From Kocuria atrinae C3-8 (GTDB lineage: Bacteria > Actinomycetota > Actinomycetes > Actinomycetales > Micrococcaceae), in assembly GCF_000286355.1 (NCBI RefSeq), contig NZ_AJXN01000081.1, positions 1 to 36,671 on the forward strand: a stretch of 36,671 nt of DNA, read 5' to 3'. Numbering within the stretch: the first letter of the stretch is position 1; each line of letters starts with the position of its first letter. Made by a program: the position numbers and the translations under genes. The notes beneath the pieces are model-generated. The model ran no database searches and had not been told where the DNA came from. It was given only the letters and a program-made list of their open reading frames with translations. This document shows positions 17,680 through 27,661 of the stretch, piece by piece.

Positions 17680-19559
17680 ATGCAGTTTCACGTAGATGGC
17701 TACCAGACCGGCGATCCGATGACCATGCCCGCCCAGGGCTACGGGGTGGACCGCCCTGAAGAACTGCCGGAAACGATGGATGTACTGATTGTGGGCTGTG
17801 GCCCCGCCGGCTCGATTGCCGCGGCTCAGCTGTCCCGCTTCCCGAACGTCAACACCCGGTTGATCGAGCGCCGTGGGCACCGACTCCCGCTGGCCAACGC
17901 CGATGGTGTGCACTCCCGAACCATGGAAACGTTCCAGGCCTTCGGCTTCGCTCACGAGATCTACGAGGAAGCCCACACGATCACTGACATGGCGTTCTGG
18001 AAGCCGGACCCTCAGGATCCCCAGCGCATCATCCGCGAGATGAGCACCCGCGAACTCCCGCCGGAATTCAGTGAGTGGCCCATGATGCTGATCACCCAGG
18101 TGCGCATCATCGACCACTTCAACCGGTTCATGAAAAACGCGCCGACCCGGATGGAACCGGACTACGGTTATGAATTTGTGGACATGGAAGTTGCTCCCGA
18201 TTCGGAGGAGAAGGAGTACCCGATCACTGTCACCCTGCGCCGTTCCGCGGGTCCGGAAGAGGGCCAGGAAATCCAGGTGCGTACCAAGTACGTGGTGGGT
18301 GCTGACGGGGCCCGCAGTAACGTCCGGAAGTCCTTGGGCTACCGCTTGCACGGCAAGCAGGCCAATCACGCGTGGGGTGTCATGGACGTCTACGCGGACA
18401 CCGATTTTCCGGATGTGCGCAAGAAATGCACCATCAAGTCCTCGACCGGCCGCACGATTCTGTTGATCCCGCGTGAGGGCGGATTCCTTTTCCGCCTCTA
18501 CGTGGATCTGGGCGAAGTTGCGGACGGTGATCGTTCGGTACGTGACACCCCGCTCGAGGACGTTATTGCAACAGCGCAAGAAATCATGAGCCCGTATAAG
18601 TTGGACGTGAAGAACGTGGTGTGGCATTCGATTTACGAGGTGGGTCACCGCGTGTCCGATCACTTCGACGACCGGGCCTCGGAGAAGACCTCCAGCGAGG
18701 ATCCTCGCGTCTTCATCACCGGCGATGCGTGTCACACCCACTCCGCCAAGCCGGCCAGGGGATGAACGTGTCCATGCAGGACGGGTTCAACCTGGGTTGG
18801 AAGCTGGGTCATGTGCTATCCGGGAACAGCCCCCAGTCGCTGCTGCGCACCTACGCTGAGGAGCGCAAGGACATCGCTCACCGCCTGATCGAGTTTGACA
18901 AGGCATGGTCTACTCTCATGGCGCAGCCCAGCGATCAGTTCGAGAATCCGCGTGAACTTGAGGAGTTCTACATCCAGAACGCCGAGTTCAATGCCGGTTA
19001 CCTCACCGAATACGAACCGTCCATGATCACCACGAACAACCGTCATCAGAAGCTCGCGGAAGGCTACCCCCTGGGGCGGCGCTTCAAGTCCGCCATGACA
19101 GGGCGGGTGTGCGACCTGGTGCCCATGCAGATCGGTCACGACCACTTTGCGGACGGCCGCTGGCGGGTGTATGTCTTCGCGGACGACGTCGCTCCGGGCG
19201 CCTCCCAGCCCCTGCAGGACTGGGCTCGCTGGGCCGAAGGCGCGCTTTCGCCCGAACTGTTCGACACCAAACTGATTCATCGTCAGTTGCACACTGAGTT
19301 CGACGTCTCTGACGTGCCTGCTGCGTTCAAGCCCAAGATCGGCAAGTTCCAGTTGACCGACATGGAGAAGGTCTTCGGCACCTTGGAGGACCACGACATC
19401 TTTGAGGAGCGCGGCATCAGCAAGGACGGGGCCGTGGTGGTGGTCCGCCCGGACCAATACGTGGCCGGTGTGTTCCCGCTGGATGACACAGCCGAGATCG
19501 AGGAGTTCCTCGCGGGCGTGGTGCCGGCTGTGCGGACTAAGGCGCCGGTCGCGGGCTGA
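17680..19559 (+). CDS. FAD-dependent aromatic hydroxylase (frame broken)
   Basis: Class A flavoprotein monooxygenase of the phenol 2-monooxygenase / 3-hydroxybenzoate 4-monooxygenase type, which hydroxylates a phenolic ring with NAD(P)H and O2. The FAD dinucleotide motif is LIVGCGPAGSIAAAQLS (about residue 36), the DG motif is VVGADGARSNVRKSLGY, and the GD motif is VFITGDACHTHSAK. A thioredoxin-like C-terminal domain follows, ending PDQYVAGVFPLDD. One added G near 18750 continues AGQGMNVSMQDGFNLGWKL and gives 626 residues, the usual size. It converges on a large LuxR regulator. The actual substrate is not determined. Confidence 0.88.
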
Positions 19560-19597
19560 CACTGGATTGGCGGCGCGGCGTGACTGAACGCTGAGGG

Positions 19598-19645
19598 AAA
19601 CGGAGTGTGGCCCTGGACCAGCAGGTCCGGGGCCACACTCCGTTT
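19598..19645. terminator. Strong bidirectional terminator
   Basis: AAACGGAGTGTGGCCC (19598-19613) pairs perfectly with GGGCCACACTCCGTTT (19630-19645), 16 bp. The loop contains a second stem GGACC/GGTCC (19615-19619 and 19624-19628). A/T runs at both ends give U tracts in both directions. It sits between the convergent hydroxylase and LuxR genes. Confidence 0.9.
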
Positions 19646-19662
19646 TCTGGTCGCGGGGGTTC

Positions 19663-21984
19663 CTAGTCCGCTCTCTTGTCGTCGGCCCACGAAGCGATGT
19701 GCATGCGCGATGCGAACCCCAGCTTGGTGAGAATCCGCCCCACATGACCGTCCACGGTGCGGGGAGAAACAACCAACTCCTGAGCTATCTGCCGGTTGGT
19801 CATCCCTCGCGCCACGAGTTCCGCGACCTCCCATTCTTTGCGTGTCAGGGGATCGAAGTCGATCTCGTTGGTAGCGTTCTCCTCCGGCTCTGTCAGAGCG
19901 ACCTCAATGGCTTCCTCCTTGGACAATGGCCTCTGATCGAAGGGACGGGAGCTCCGTTGGGTGGGGTCCAACCCCTGCTGAACCCGACGGGCGGATGCCT
20001 GGGAGATCTGTTCAATGTGGGGCCCGAAGGCACCGATGGTGGTGCCCAGACTGCGCCACACATTGGCTGCGGCACCGGAAAGCTCGAGAGCTCGCGGGAA
20101 GTTCCGAGTGGATGCGGCAATCCATGAAAGCAATTCGATCGTCAGGGCGGCGCAGATCGCGTCCTGGAAATGCTTCTGGATCGTGAGAGCCTCGGTGGCG
20201 GCTGTATGGGCAGCCCGGTGATCACCCAGCATCCAATGGCAGATCCCGCTGATCCACAACGCATACGCACGGTTCCACAGCTCATCGTGCTCGATTGCCG
20301 TCTCAATGGCGCGGTCGCACGTGGCCAGAGCGATTCGGGGGTCACCGTGGAAAACCTGGGCCATTCCGAGCTGGAATTGTGCCGTAAGGCTGGCGCCCGT
20401 GTCACCCACTCGGTCGTGTGCGGCTACGGCGCGTTCGTATTCTCTGATCGATGTCATCAGGTCACCGGTGAACAGACTGTGCAGTCCCGACCAGTGCCGG
20501 GTGTGGGCCAGTAACCCGTCATCGTCCAGCATGGTTGCGACCTCGCGGCACTCGGCCAGATACTCGGCCCCGGCCTGGTGATCGCCTTGCAGCAGACTGA
20601 CCCAGCTGACCACCCACAAGGCCGCCCCACGGTCGGGTGAGGCCGCGGCGTCGTCGTACCCGTCCAACACGCTATCGAGCCAGTGCCGCCCCTCGCTGAG
20701 GTAACCGTCTGACACCCAATGGTGGCGCAGCGCAACAGCGAGGCGTGTGGCGGCGGTCAACTCGCCCGGCGTACTCACCGACCACCCCAGGGCAGCCATC
20801 GAATTGTGGCGTTCGGTCCTGGCTCGGAGGATGAACTCGCCCTGTCGAGGGCTGCACCACTGATCGACCATGGTTTCCGCTCGGCGCAAATAACAGTCGC
20901 GGTGGCGGCGCTGCAATTCGCTCCCCGCCCCCTCTTCCAACTGTTCCGCGCCGTATTCTCGCACCGTCATGAGCAGGCGGTACCTCACGGTTTCGCCGGT
21001 GCGTTCCGTCAGCACAATGGACTTTGAGACGAGCTGGTCCAGAAGATCCAGCACGAAGTCGGGGCTGAGATCGCCGAATCCGCAGATTTCCTCGGCCGCG
21101 TCCAAATCGAAACTCCCAGGAAACACCGAGAGCCGTTGCCACAGCATTTGTTCCTGGGGGCTGCACAGCTCGTAGCTCCAATCGATCAGGGCCTGGAGCG
21201 TACGGTGGCGGGGCTGGGCAAGACGAGAACCACGAGAGAGTAGGCGGAACCGCTGGTCCAATCGGTCCAGTAATTGTGTCACGGACATGCTCTGAAGCCG
21301 TGCCGCGGCGAATTCAATGGCCAGAGGCATTCCATCCAAACGGGTGCACAGTTCGATCACTGCTCGCCGGTTCTCAGGGGTGATTGCGAAATCGGGAACC
21401 ACATTGCGGGCCCGATCCATCAGGAAAGCCACCGATTCAAAGTTTTCCAGATCCTGGCCCGAGTGCTCATCCTCCATGGACGGCATGGCCAGGGGAGGGA
21501 CGGGGTAGACCAGCTCGCCTGCCATGTTGAGCGGTTCGCGGCTGGTGGTCAGAACCCTCACGCCGGGGGCGGCGGCCAACACACGGTCGACAAGATCGAC
21601 AGCCCCAGGTAGGACGTGCTCGCAGTTGTCCAGGAACAGCAGCAGTTCCTTATCGCGCAAGTAGCTCACCACTCGTTCCAGTGCCGTGCGGTTGGACTGA
21701 TCCGGCACGGCAAGGGCAGAGGCAACAGCTGCACTGATGGGAGCGCCGCGGTTCAACGCCCCGAGATCCACCAGCCACGTGCCGTCTTTGTAGTGACGCT
21801 GGGATCGTTGTGATACCTCAATCCCCAAACGGGTCTTTCCCACACCGCCCGGTCCGGTGAGCGTGGTGAGCCGGGATCGGGACAGCGCAGCCCGGGCCTC
21901 GGTCAGCTCCTTGCGGCGTCCCACGAACGTGGTCACAGCGGCATTACTCGTCAAAGAATCCTGACCGGCTGTTTGGTTACTCAT
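19663..21984 (-). CDS. ATPase-LuxR transcriptional regulator
   Basis: A 773-residue regulator. An N-terminal STAND/NB-ARC-like ATPase has Walker A GPGGVGKTR (about residues 44-52), Walker B LLLFLDNCEHV and VRVLTTSREPL. A middle region of TPR-like helical repeats follows, and the end is a LuxR helix-turn-helix in the last 65 residues (LTRKEWEVAELVARGMTNRQ and VSPRTVDGHVGRI). Such proteins sense a ligand through the repeats and bind DNA when activated. ATG 21984 is preferred to 21993 because GAGAAG is then 9 nt upstream. The frame is intact. It converges on the hydroxylase and may regulate it or the neighbouring acyl-CoA genes; neither is shown. Confidence 0.9.
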   Translation of the reverse strand: MSNQTAGQDSLTSNAAVTTFVGRRKELTEARAALSRSRLTTLTGPGGVGKTRLGIEVSQRSQRHYKDGTWLVDLGALNRGAPISAAVASALAVPDQSNRTALERVVSYLRDKELLLFLDNCEHVLPGAVDLVDRVLAAAPGVRVLTTSREPLNMAGELVYPVPPLAMPSMEDEHSGQDLENFESVAFLMDRARNVVPDFAITPENRRAVIELCTRLDGMPLAIEFAAARLQSMSVTQLLDRLDQRFRLLSRGSRLAQPRHRTLQALIDWSYELCSPQEQMLWQRLSVFPGSFDLDAAEEICGFGDLSPDFVLDLLDQLVSKSIVLTERTGETVRYRLLMTVREYGAEQLEEGAGSELQRRHRDCYLRRAETMVDQWCSPRQGEFILRARTERHNSMAALGWSVSTPGELTAATRLAVALRHHWVSDGYLSEGRHWLDSVLDGYDDAAASPDRGAALWVVSWVSLLQGDHQAGAEYLAECREVATMLDDDGLLAHTRHWSGLHSLFTGDLMTSIREYERAVAAHDRVGDTGASLTAQFQLGMAQVFHGDPRIALATCDRAIETAIEHDELWNRAYALWISGICHWMLGDHRAAHTAATEALTIQKHFQDAICAALTIELLSWIAASTRNFPRALELSGAAANVWRSLGTTIGAFGPHIEQISQASARRVQQGLDPTQRSSRPFDQRPLSKEEAIEVALTEPEENATNEIDFDPLTRKEWEVAELVARGMTNRQIAQELVVSPRTVDGHVGRILTKLGFASRMHIASWADDKRAD

Positions 21985-22020
21985 GTCCAACATCTTCTCG
22001 CGGCGAAGCGGGGAAGAGAA

Positions 22021-22055
22021 TTGGAGCCCCGGCAGTGCGCGTGCCGGGGCTCCAA
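22021..22055. terminator. 14-bp stem terminator
   Basis: TTGGAGCCCCGGCA (22021-22034) and TGCCGGGGCTCCAA (22042-22055) form a perfect 14-bp stem with a 7-nt loop. It lies 31 nt after the acyl-CoA dehydrogenase stop and 37 bp before the LuxR start, so it separates the two same-strand transcripts. Confidence 0.85.
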
Positions 22056-22085
22056 CAGTCGGGTTCGACGGTTACTTGCCGTTGG

Positions 22086-23285
22086 TTATTTCCGTTTGCG
22101 CGTGAACGCAGAAATACCGGTAATTTCGCGACCCACAATGAGTGCCTGCATGGAGTCAGTGCCCTCGTAGGTGGAGACGACTTCCATGTCCGTGAGGTGG
22201 CGGCCGATGTGGTTCTCCAGGAGGATGCCGTTGCCTGCGAGCATGTCGCGGGCAGTACGGCACATGTCCAGGGCCTTGCGGGAGGTAAACATCTTGACAT
22301 GGATGCCATGGCATCGGTGAGCTGGTCGTTCTCCGCCAGGTGAGCCATGCGGGTGCACATGAGCTGCATGGCGGTCAGATCCGCGAGCATGGTGGCGAGT
22401 TTTTCCTGCACGAGCTGGAAGCTGCCAATGGGGGCACCGAACTGCTCGCGGTCCAGGGCGTATCGAGCTGCGATCTCGAAAGCAGCCATGCCATGGCCCA
22501 GGGCCTCCCAGGACGCGCCTCCGCGGGTGGCCTTCAGGACCAGGTTGACGTCCTTGAAGCTGTTGCAGTTGGGCAGGCGGTTCTCATCGGGGATTTTGAG
22601 GTTCTCGATCACGATGTCCGCCTGGTTGATGGCGCGCTTGGCGATCTTGCCTGGATCACCTCGGGTCGGTAACCCTCGGGGTACTCGCCGTTGTCCTGCT
22701 TCTCGACTACGAAGGCCTTGACCTGGCCATCGGCTTCATCGCGGGCGTAGAGCACGATCACGTTGGCGGCATGGCCGTTTCCGATCCATCGCTTGTGGCC
22801 ATTGATGACCCACTGGTTGCCTTCCTTGCGGGCGGAGGTTTCCAGGGAGACGGAGTCAGAACCGTGATCCGGTTCGGTCAGGGCAAAGGCGCCCGTCTTC
22901 TCGAGCTTGGCCATGACCGGGAGCCAGCGGTTTCGCTGTTCCTCGTTACCGAGCATGTAGATGCTGCCCATGCACAGATTGGAGTGCACGCCCAGGAACG
23001 TGTTGAACGAGCCGTCGATACGGCCGAACTCGCGAGCCACAATGCCCGCAGTCTGACGTGAGAAACCGGGCACCCGTAACCGGGGATGAACGAGCCGATG
23101 ATTCCCAACTCGGGCAGCTTGGCGAACACCGGCTCGGGGTGTTCCGCCCGCTCCCAGTACTCATTGATGGTCGGCAGGATTTCCTTCTGGCCGAAGGCTC
23201 GGACTTTGTCCCGCAGCTCAATGTCCTCGGGGGAGAGGTCCTGGTCGAGGAGGAAGAAGTCAGGATGGTCGATGATCGCGGTCAT
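22086..23285 (-). CDS. Acyl-CoA dehydrogenase, GCDH/ACX4-like (frame broken)
   Basis: FAD-dependent acyl-CoA dehydrogenase of 400 residues after correction. The pieces are LPELGIIGSFIPGYGC, GAFALTEPDHGSDSVSLET, GHKRWIGNGHAANVI, LDREQFGAPIGSFQL and STYEGTDSMQALIVGREITG, where Glu of YEGT is the expected catalytic base. Overall it resembles the branch holding glutaryl-CoA dehydrogenase and plant ACX4. The frame breaks near 23066, 22650 and 22297; one added G (gene strand) repairs each. The Arg that binds the glutaryl carboxylate in GCDH aligns with Asn here (DGSFNTFLGVHSNL), so glutaryl-CoA is an unlikely substrate. It is the third gene after the CoA-transferase and thioesterase. Confidence 0.85.
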
Positions 23286-23352
23286 GGTGGGCCTTTCAGT
23301 AGCAAGTGATTGGGCGGTGATGACCGCTTCGTGGCGGTCTTGAAGGTCAGGG

Positions 23353-23778
23353 TTATTCGGTGATGAGCGCGCTCGAGAGAGCCTGGCGCATCTGATCGTC
23401 CAGGGGTTCGGGCTTCTGGGTTTCGGGGTTGAGCTGGACGATCGCGGTTTCCGCCACGACGCACGGTTTGTTGTTCTGGTGGAGTTCGTGGTGCACGGTG
23501 TAGGACGTGGAGCCGATCCTGGAAATCCACACGTGCGCCCACAGCTCAGGTCCGTAATTGATGGGCCGAAAGAAGTCCACGTTGAGCGAGCGCACCACAC
23601 GAGGTCGCGCACCGTTGGGCATGGTGCCCGTCCAATGCAGGGCAGCACGCACCCGCGCTTCCTCCACCAGCGTGATCGCACGAGCATTGTTGACGTGGCC
23701 GTTTGCGTCTTGATCGGACCAACGCAAGTCGATCTCACGCGAGAACTTGGTGCCTTGCGGTTGGTTGGTCTCAGTCAT
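23353..23778 (-). CDS. Hotdog-fold acyl-CoA thioesterase
   Basis: A 141-residue single hotdog domain of the 4-hydroxybenzoyl-CoA thioesterase type. RWSDQDANGHVNNARAITLV carries the Asp and the HVNN signature. It would release an acyl group from CoA, perhaps to recycle CoA when intermediates build up. Its ATG lies inside the end of the CoA-transferase gene (8-bp overlap), so the two are cotranslated. The frame is intact. A 67-bp gap precedes the dehydrogenase gene. Confidence 0.85.
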   Translation of the reverse strand: MTETNQPQGTKFSREIDLRWSDQDANGHVNNARAITLVEEARVRAALHWTGTMPNGARPRVVRSLNVDFFRPINYGPELWAHVWISRIGSTSYTVHHELHQNNKPCVVAETAIVQLNPETQKPEPLDDQMRQALSSALITE

Positions 23779-24946
23779 GACGACGGCGCTCCTCTAGCCA
23801 TGCGAGCACGGTTGCTTGATCTGCCCCCAGAGCTGGTGGCGCTTTGTCGTAACCGACGGGCGTGCGGCTGAAGGACATGGGGTTCTTGATGGTGGGAACA
23901 GCATTCTCGCCAGCGCCGGTCTCAACCACGGGGTTCAGGCCCAGGCGCTCCGCGTATTGCACGCCCTCATCGATATTGAGGATGGGCGCGCACGGAATCC
24001 CTTGGGCCTGCAACTTGGTGAACCATTCGTCGGCGGTCCCGGTGGAGAGAGCTTCTACCAACATGGGCCGGAGAATGTCGCGATGGTTGTTACGGCCCTT
24101 CATCGTGGCAAAGCGTTCGTCATCGGCCAGGTGTGCCACACCCAAGGTGTCCACCAGTCGCGCGAACTGGTTGTCGTTGCCCACGGTGATGATCAGGTCT
24201 TTATCACTGGTGGGGAAGGGCCCGTAGGGATAGAGGCTCGGGTGATCGTTGCCCAAGCGCTGGGGCACGTTGCCGCAGGCCGCATAGCCGGTGGTCTGGT
24301 TGACCAACCCGGACAAGGCGGAGGACAGAAGGTCCAGCTGCAGGTGCTGGCCCTGGCCGGACTGTGCACGTTCATGTAATGCGCCCAGGATTCCGATGGC
24401 GGTATGCAAACCAGTGATCACATCGAACATGGCTACGCCTGCACGTTGAGGCGGCCCGTCCGGGTTACCGGTGACAGACATGAATCCTGACATGCCCTGC
24501 ACCAGCAGGTCGTAGCCCGGCATGGTGCGACCGCCCTCGGTCCCGAACCCTGTGATGCTCGCGTGGATCACGTGCGGCCAGCGCTCCGCGACTGAAGCGG
24601 CGTCGAGCCCGAAGCGTTCCAGACCGCCCGGTTTGAAGTTCTCAACGAAAACGTCCGCGGAATCCACGATCTGATGAGCGGTCTCCAGGTCTGCCGGGTC
24701 CTTGAGATCCAGCACCACCGAGTGTTTGTTCCGGTTCACGGACAGGAAGTAGGTGCTGACACCGTCACGGTGCGGCGGGATCCACTGGCGGGAATCGTCG
24801 CCACCGGGACCTTCGACCTTGATGACTGTGGCGCCCATATCGGCCAGGAGCATGGTGCAGTACGGTCCCGCGAGAATGCGGGTGAAATCAGCAATGACTA
24901 CTCCGCTGAGAGGGCCCCGGGGAGCCTCGGTGGTTGGCAGCGTCAT
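23771..24946 (-). CDS. CaiB/BaiF family CoA-transferase
   Basis: Class III (CaiB/BaiF) CoA-transferase, 391 residues, moving CoA between carboxylic acids. The N-terminus reads LSGVVIADFTRILAGPYCTM, followed by GADVIKVE-type GATVIKVEGPGGDDSRQW. The catalytic Asp is in the region GYDLLVQGMSGFMSVTGNPD, and SVNRNKHSVVLDLKDP is also typical. The start is ATG 24946, with AGAGGT about 9 nt upstream; the open frame runs further upstream without support. It is the first gene of a three-gene unit divergent from a LysR gene, so it probably performs the activation step of the pathway. Confidence 0.9.
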   Translation of the reverse strand: MTLPTTEAPRGPLSGVVIADFTRILAGPYCTMLLADMGATVIKVEGPGGDDSRQWIPPHRDGVSTYFLSVNRNKHSVVLDLKDPADLETAHQIVDSADVFVENFKPGGLERFGLDAASVAERWPHVIHASITGFGTEGGRTMPGYDLLVQGMSGFMSVTGNPDGPPQRAGVAMFDVITGLHTAIGILGALHERAQSGQGQHLQLDLLSSALSGLVNQTTGYAACGNVPQRLGNDHPSLYPYGPFPTSDKDLIITVGNDNQFARLVDTLGVAHLADDERFATMKGRNNHRDILRPMLVEALSTGTADEWFTKLQAQGIPCAPILNIDEGVQYAERLGLNPVVETGAGENAVPTIKNPMSFSRTPVGYDKAPPALGADQATVLAWLEERRRHD

Positions 24947-25000
24947 GAAGGTGACCTCTAAGGGTGGAATCGAATGTGTCTTGAACCACATAACCACCGC

Positions 25001-25019
25001 TATTAGGCTCTGTCTAATA
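25001..25019. promoter_or_regulatory. LysR-type operator
   Basis: TATTAG (25001-25006) and CTAATA (25014-25019) form a 6-bp inverted repeat with a 7-bp spacer and contain the T-N11-A pattern of LysR-type regulators. It sits 50 bp before the LysR start and 55 bp before the divergent CoA-transferase start, in an AT-rich patch suited to two back-to-back promoters. Confidence 0.6.
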
Positions 25020-25068
25020 TAAATTGCGTCCCCCGGTGATGCTCGAAACGCAATAAAGGCGGCAATTG

Positions 25069-25991
25069 ATGGAAGTGCACCAGGCCAAGGCGTTCCTCGC
25101 GGTTGCGAAGAGCTACATTTCGGACGAGCGGCTACCCGATTGCGGGTCGCCCAGCCCCCTCTGAGCAGACTCATCAAACAGGTCGAGAAAAGCTTGGGTG
25201 CGGAACTCTTCGAGCGCAGTACTCGTCACGTGGCACTCACCCCCGCGGGAAAAGCACTGGTCGAACCGGCCACGAGGCTGGTGGCAACTTCTGAAGAAGC
25301 TAGGCAGGCCGTGAGAGACGCTGTGAGCGGCGAGACCGGGCGCGTGCGCTTGGGCTTTGCTGGGGCGTCTATCAATCACAAGGTCGGTGAGCTTGCTCGG
25401 CAGGTGAAGGCCAAACGGCCCGGCCTCATGCTGGATCTGCACAGTTCGCAGTTCTCGCACCTGGGCCTGGAACGGCTTCTGGACGATTCGCTCGATTTGG
25501 TCATCGGGCGCTGGGATTTCATCCCCGCCGAACTCAACTCCTGCATTCTCGCGTTAGAAGAGGTCATGGTGGTGCTGCCCAAGAACCACCCGCTGGCGAA
25601 TCAATCACGCGTGAGCATGGCCAGCCTGTCCGAGGAATCGTGGGTCACCCTGCCTGGCGGAGCGGTATCGGCGCTCTCGAACCGTTTGAACTCATTGGCA
25701 ATGAGCGCGGGATTCGTGCCACGTGTGGTGCAGACCGCCCCGGATTCCTGGACCCTGGTCGTGCTGGTGGGCGCGGAAATCGGGTGTGCAGTGAGTCTGG
25801 ATTCCGTGCGCGACAACGTGTCATCTGACGGCGTGGTGTTCCTGCCGCTCGCTGAGGAGCAGCGCCCGCTGGAAGTCAGATTGGTGTGGCGGGCCTCGGA
25901 CCGCAACCCTGCATTGCGATCAGTGATCCAGATCGCGCGCACGATGTTCGCCGAGGCCCGCCACACCGGTGAGCAGAACGCTCAGTCGTAG
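25069..25991 (+). CDS. LysR-family regulator (frame broken)
   Basis: LysR-type activator or repressor, 307 residues once corrected. The N-terminal winged helix-turn-helix reads MEVHQAKAFLAVA, then after the break EELHFGRAATRLRVAQPPLS and LIKQVEKSLGAELFER. An effector-binding domain follows. The frame breaks near 25107; one added G joins the ATG at 25069 to the long downstream frame. It is divergent from the CoA-transferase gene across the LysR-type box, so it probably controls that operon and itself. Its 3' end overlaps the convergent hydroxyacyl-CoA dehydrogenase gene by 10 bp. Confidence 0.87.
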
Positions 25992-26862
25992 CTGTACCAG
26001 CCCTGCCCGGACTTTCGTCCGAAGCGGCCGGCCTCATAGAGCTCCTTGATGGCGGGCCGCGGGAGGCTCTCCGGATTTCCGGTTTGCTCGTACTCGGCCA
26101 TACGGATCAAGTAAACGACGTCCACACCCACCAGGTCCATCAATTCAAACGGGCCCATGGGATGGCGCAGCGCGGTCTTCGCGGCGACATCGATGTCCTC
26201 GAAGTCGGCAATGCCCTCTTCGTAAAGCTTGAGCGCCTCGGTGCGGAGCGCACCCAGCAGACGGTTGGCCACGAAACCGGGGGTCTCCTGCTTGAGCTTC
26301 ACGGGCTTCTTGCCGAAAGACTTGGCCAAGGCCACCGCCGTTTCGACCGTCTCAGCGGAGGTGTGCTCATTGGGAACCACTTCCACGCACTCCATGACCA
26401 GGGCAGGGTTGAAGAAGTGAAAATTGCAGACCTTGTCCGGGCGTTCGGTCGCATCGGCCACGCGGGAGGACACGATATTGGACGAGTTCGTGGCCAGGAT
26501 CGCGTGCGGTGGGCAGATCTGGTCCAGCTCCGTGAACAGTTCACGTTTGATACCCAGATCCTCCACTGCCGCCTCGATGACGAAGTCCGTCTGGGCGGCG
26601 CTCCCATCGCGGTCGGTGGTGAATGTGAGCCGATCGAACGCGGCTGCCACGTCCTCCTGAGAACGGCGGCCCTTTTCGACATCGCGATTCATGCGGGATT
26701 CAAGTTGAGATTTGGCGCGCTCCACGTACTCCTCGGCGATGTCCACGAGGGCGGTGGTGTATCCGGCCAGCGCGGACACCATGGCGATCTGGGAGCCATG
26801 GCACCGGCACCGATCACGGTGACGTGCTTGACGCCCTCCAGGGGATTGCTGTTGTCGCTCAC
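25982..26862 (-). CDS. 3-hydroxyacyl-CoA dehydrogenase (frame broken)
   Basis: NAD-dependent 3-hydroxyacyl/3-hydroxybutyryl-CoA dehydrogenase of 293 residues, oxidising the hydroxyacyl-CoA made by the hydratase. The N-terminal Rossmann motif is VTVIGAGAMGSQIAMVSALA when one G is added near 26796. The catalytic region NFHFFNPALVMECVEVV and ETPGFVANRLLGAL are typical. The C-terminus reads GRFGRKSGQGWYSYD. GTG 26862 overlaps the hydratase stop (GTGA). It is the last gene of the TRAP operon. Confidence 0.9.
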
Positions 26863-27661
26863 GCTTCATCGTCCTTTCGCTGGGCAGCTCGGTAGTCGGG
26901 CGTGCGCTTTTCCAGGAACGCGTTGGTTCCCTCGACCTTCTCGGCGCTGCTGTACAGCACCGACTGCGCCAGGCGTTCCAAGAGGATTCCCGTGCTGTGA
27001 TCGGCGTCGAATCCGTGGCGCACCACGGTCTTGGCCAGCTGAGTGGCCAACGGTCCCGTGGAGAGGATCGTCTGCGCGGTTTCCTTGGCCTTTGACATGA
27101 GTTCTTCGGGTTCGACGACGTCCGTCACCAGTCCCATGGTCAGGGCCTCTTGGGCTTTGACGCGCCTACTGGTCAGAATCATCTCGGTGGCTCTACCCAC
27201 TCCCACCAATCGCGCCAGGCGCTGAGTGCCCCCTGCGGCCGGCATGATGCCCAGGCTGGTCTCTGGTAGGGCGAACTGGGCGTTGGTGGACGCGATCCTG
27301 ATGTCACACGACAAGGCCAGCTCGTGGCCCCCGCCGAAGGCATAACCGTTGACCGCGGCGATGGTCGGCTTGTGGAACTGTTCGACCTTTTCGTAGACAC
27401 CCTGCATTGCGGCGCGCAGGCCGTCCTTCGGCTTGCGGACGGCCAGCTCATTGATGTCAGCACCGGCACAAAGGCCTTTTCGCCGGCGCCCGTGAAGATC
27501 ACGATCTGAGCGTCGTCGTTGGCGGCCAGCTCATCCAAGGCCTGGGAAATTTGGCCGAGAACGGTCGCGTTGATGGCGTTGCGTACCTCGGGGCGGTCGA
27601 TGGTGATCACGGCGATGCCATCCTGGATGTCCACCGTCACGGTGTTGTCAGCAGAAGTCAC
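26859..27661 (-). CDS. Enoyl-CoA hydratase (frame broken)
   Basis: Crotonase-family hydratase of 267 residues that adds water to enoyl-CoA. IDRPEVRNAINATVL and, after the break, AGADINELAVRKP form the oxyanion-hole region. GGGHELALSCDIRIAS and the Glu-bearing LPETSLGIMPAAGGTQRL are the catalytic parts. The frame breaks near 27467; one added G repairs it. ATG 27661 overlaps the permease stop by 4 bp. The neighbouring dehydrogenase performs the next beta-oxidation step. Confidence 0.9.

Noticed and set aside
17551-18741. 396-codon minus-strand open frame
   Set aside because: Antisense to the FAD hydroxylase, whose FAD motifs are clear; no ribosome binding site or family resemblance.
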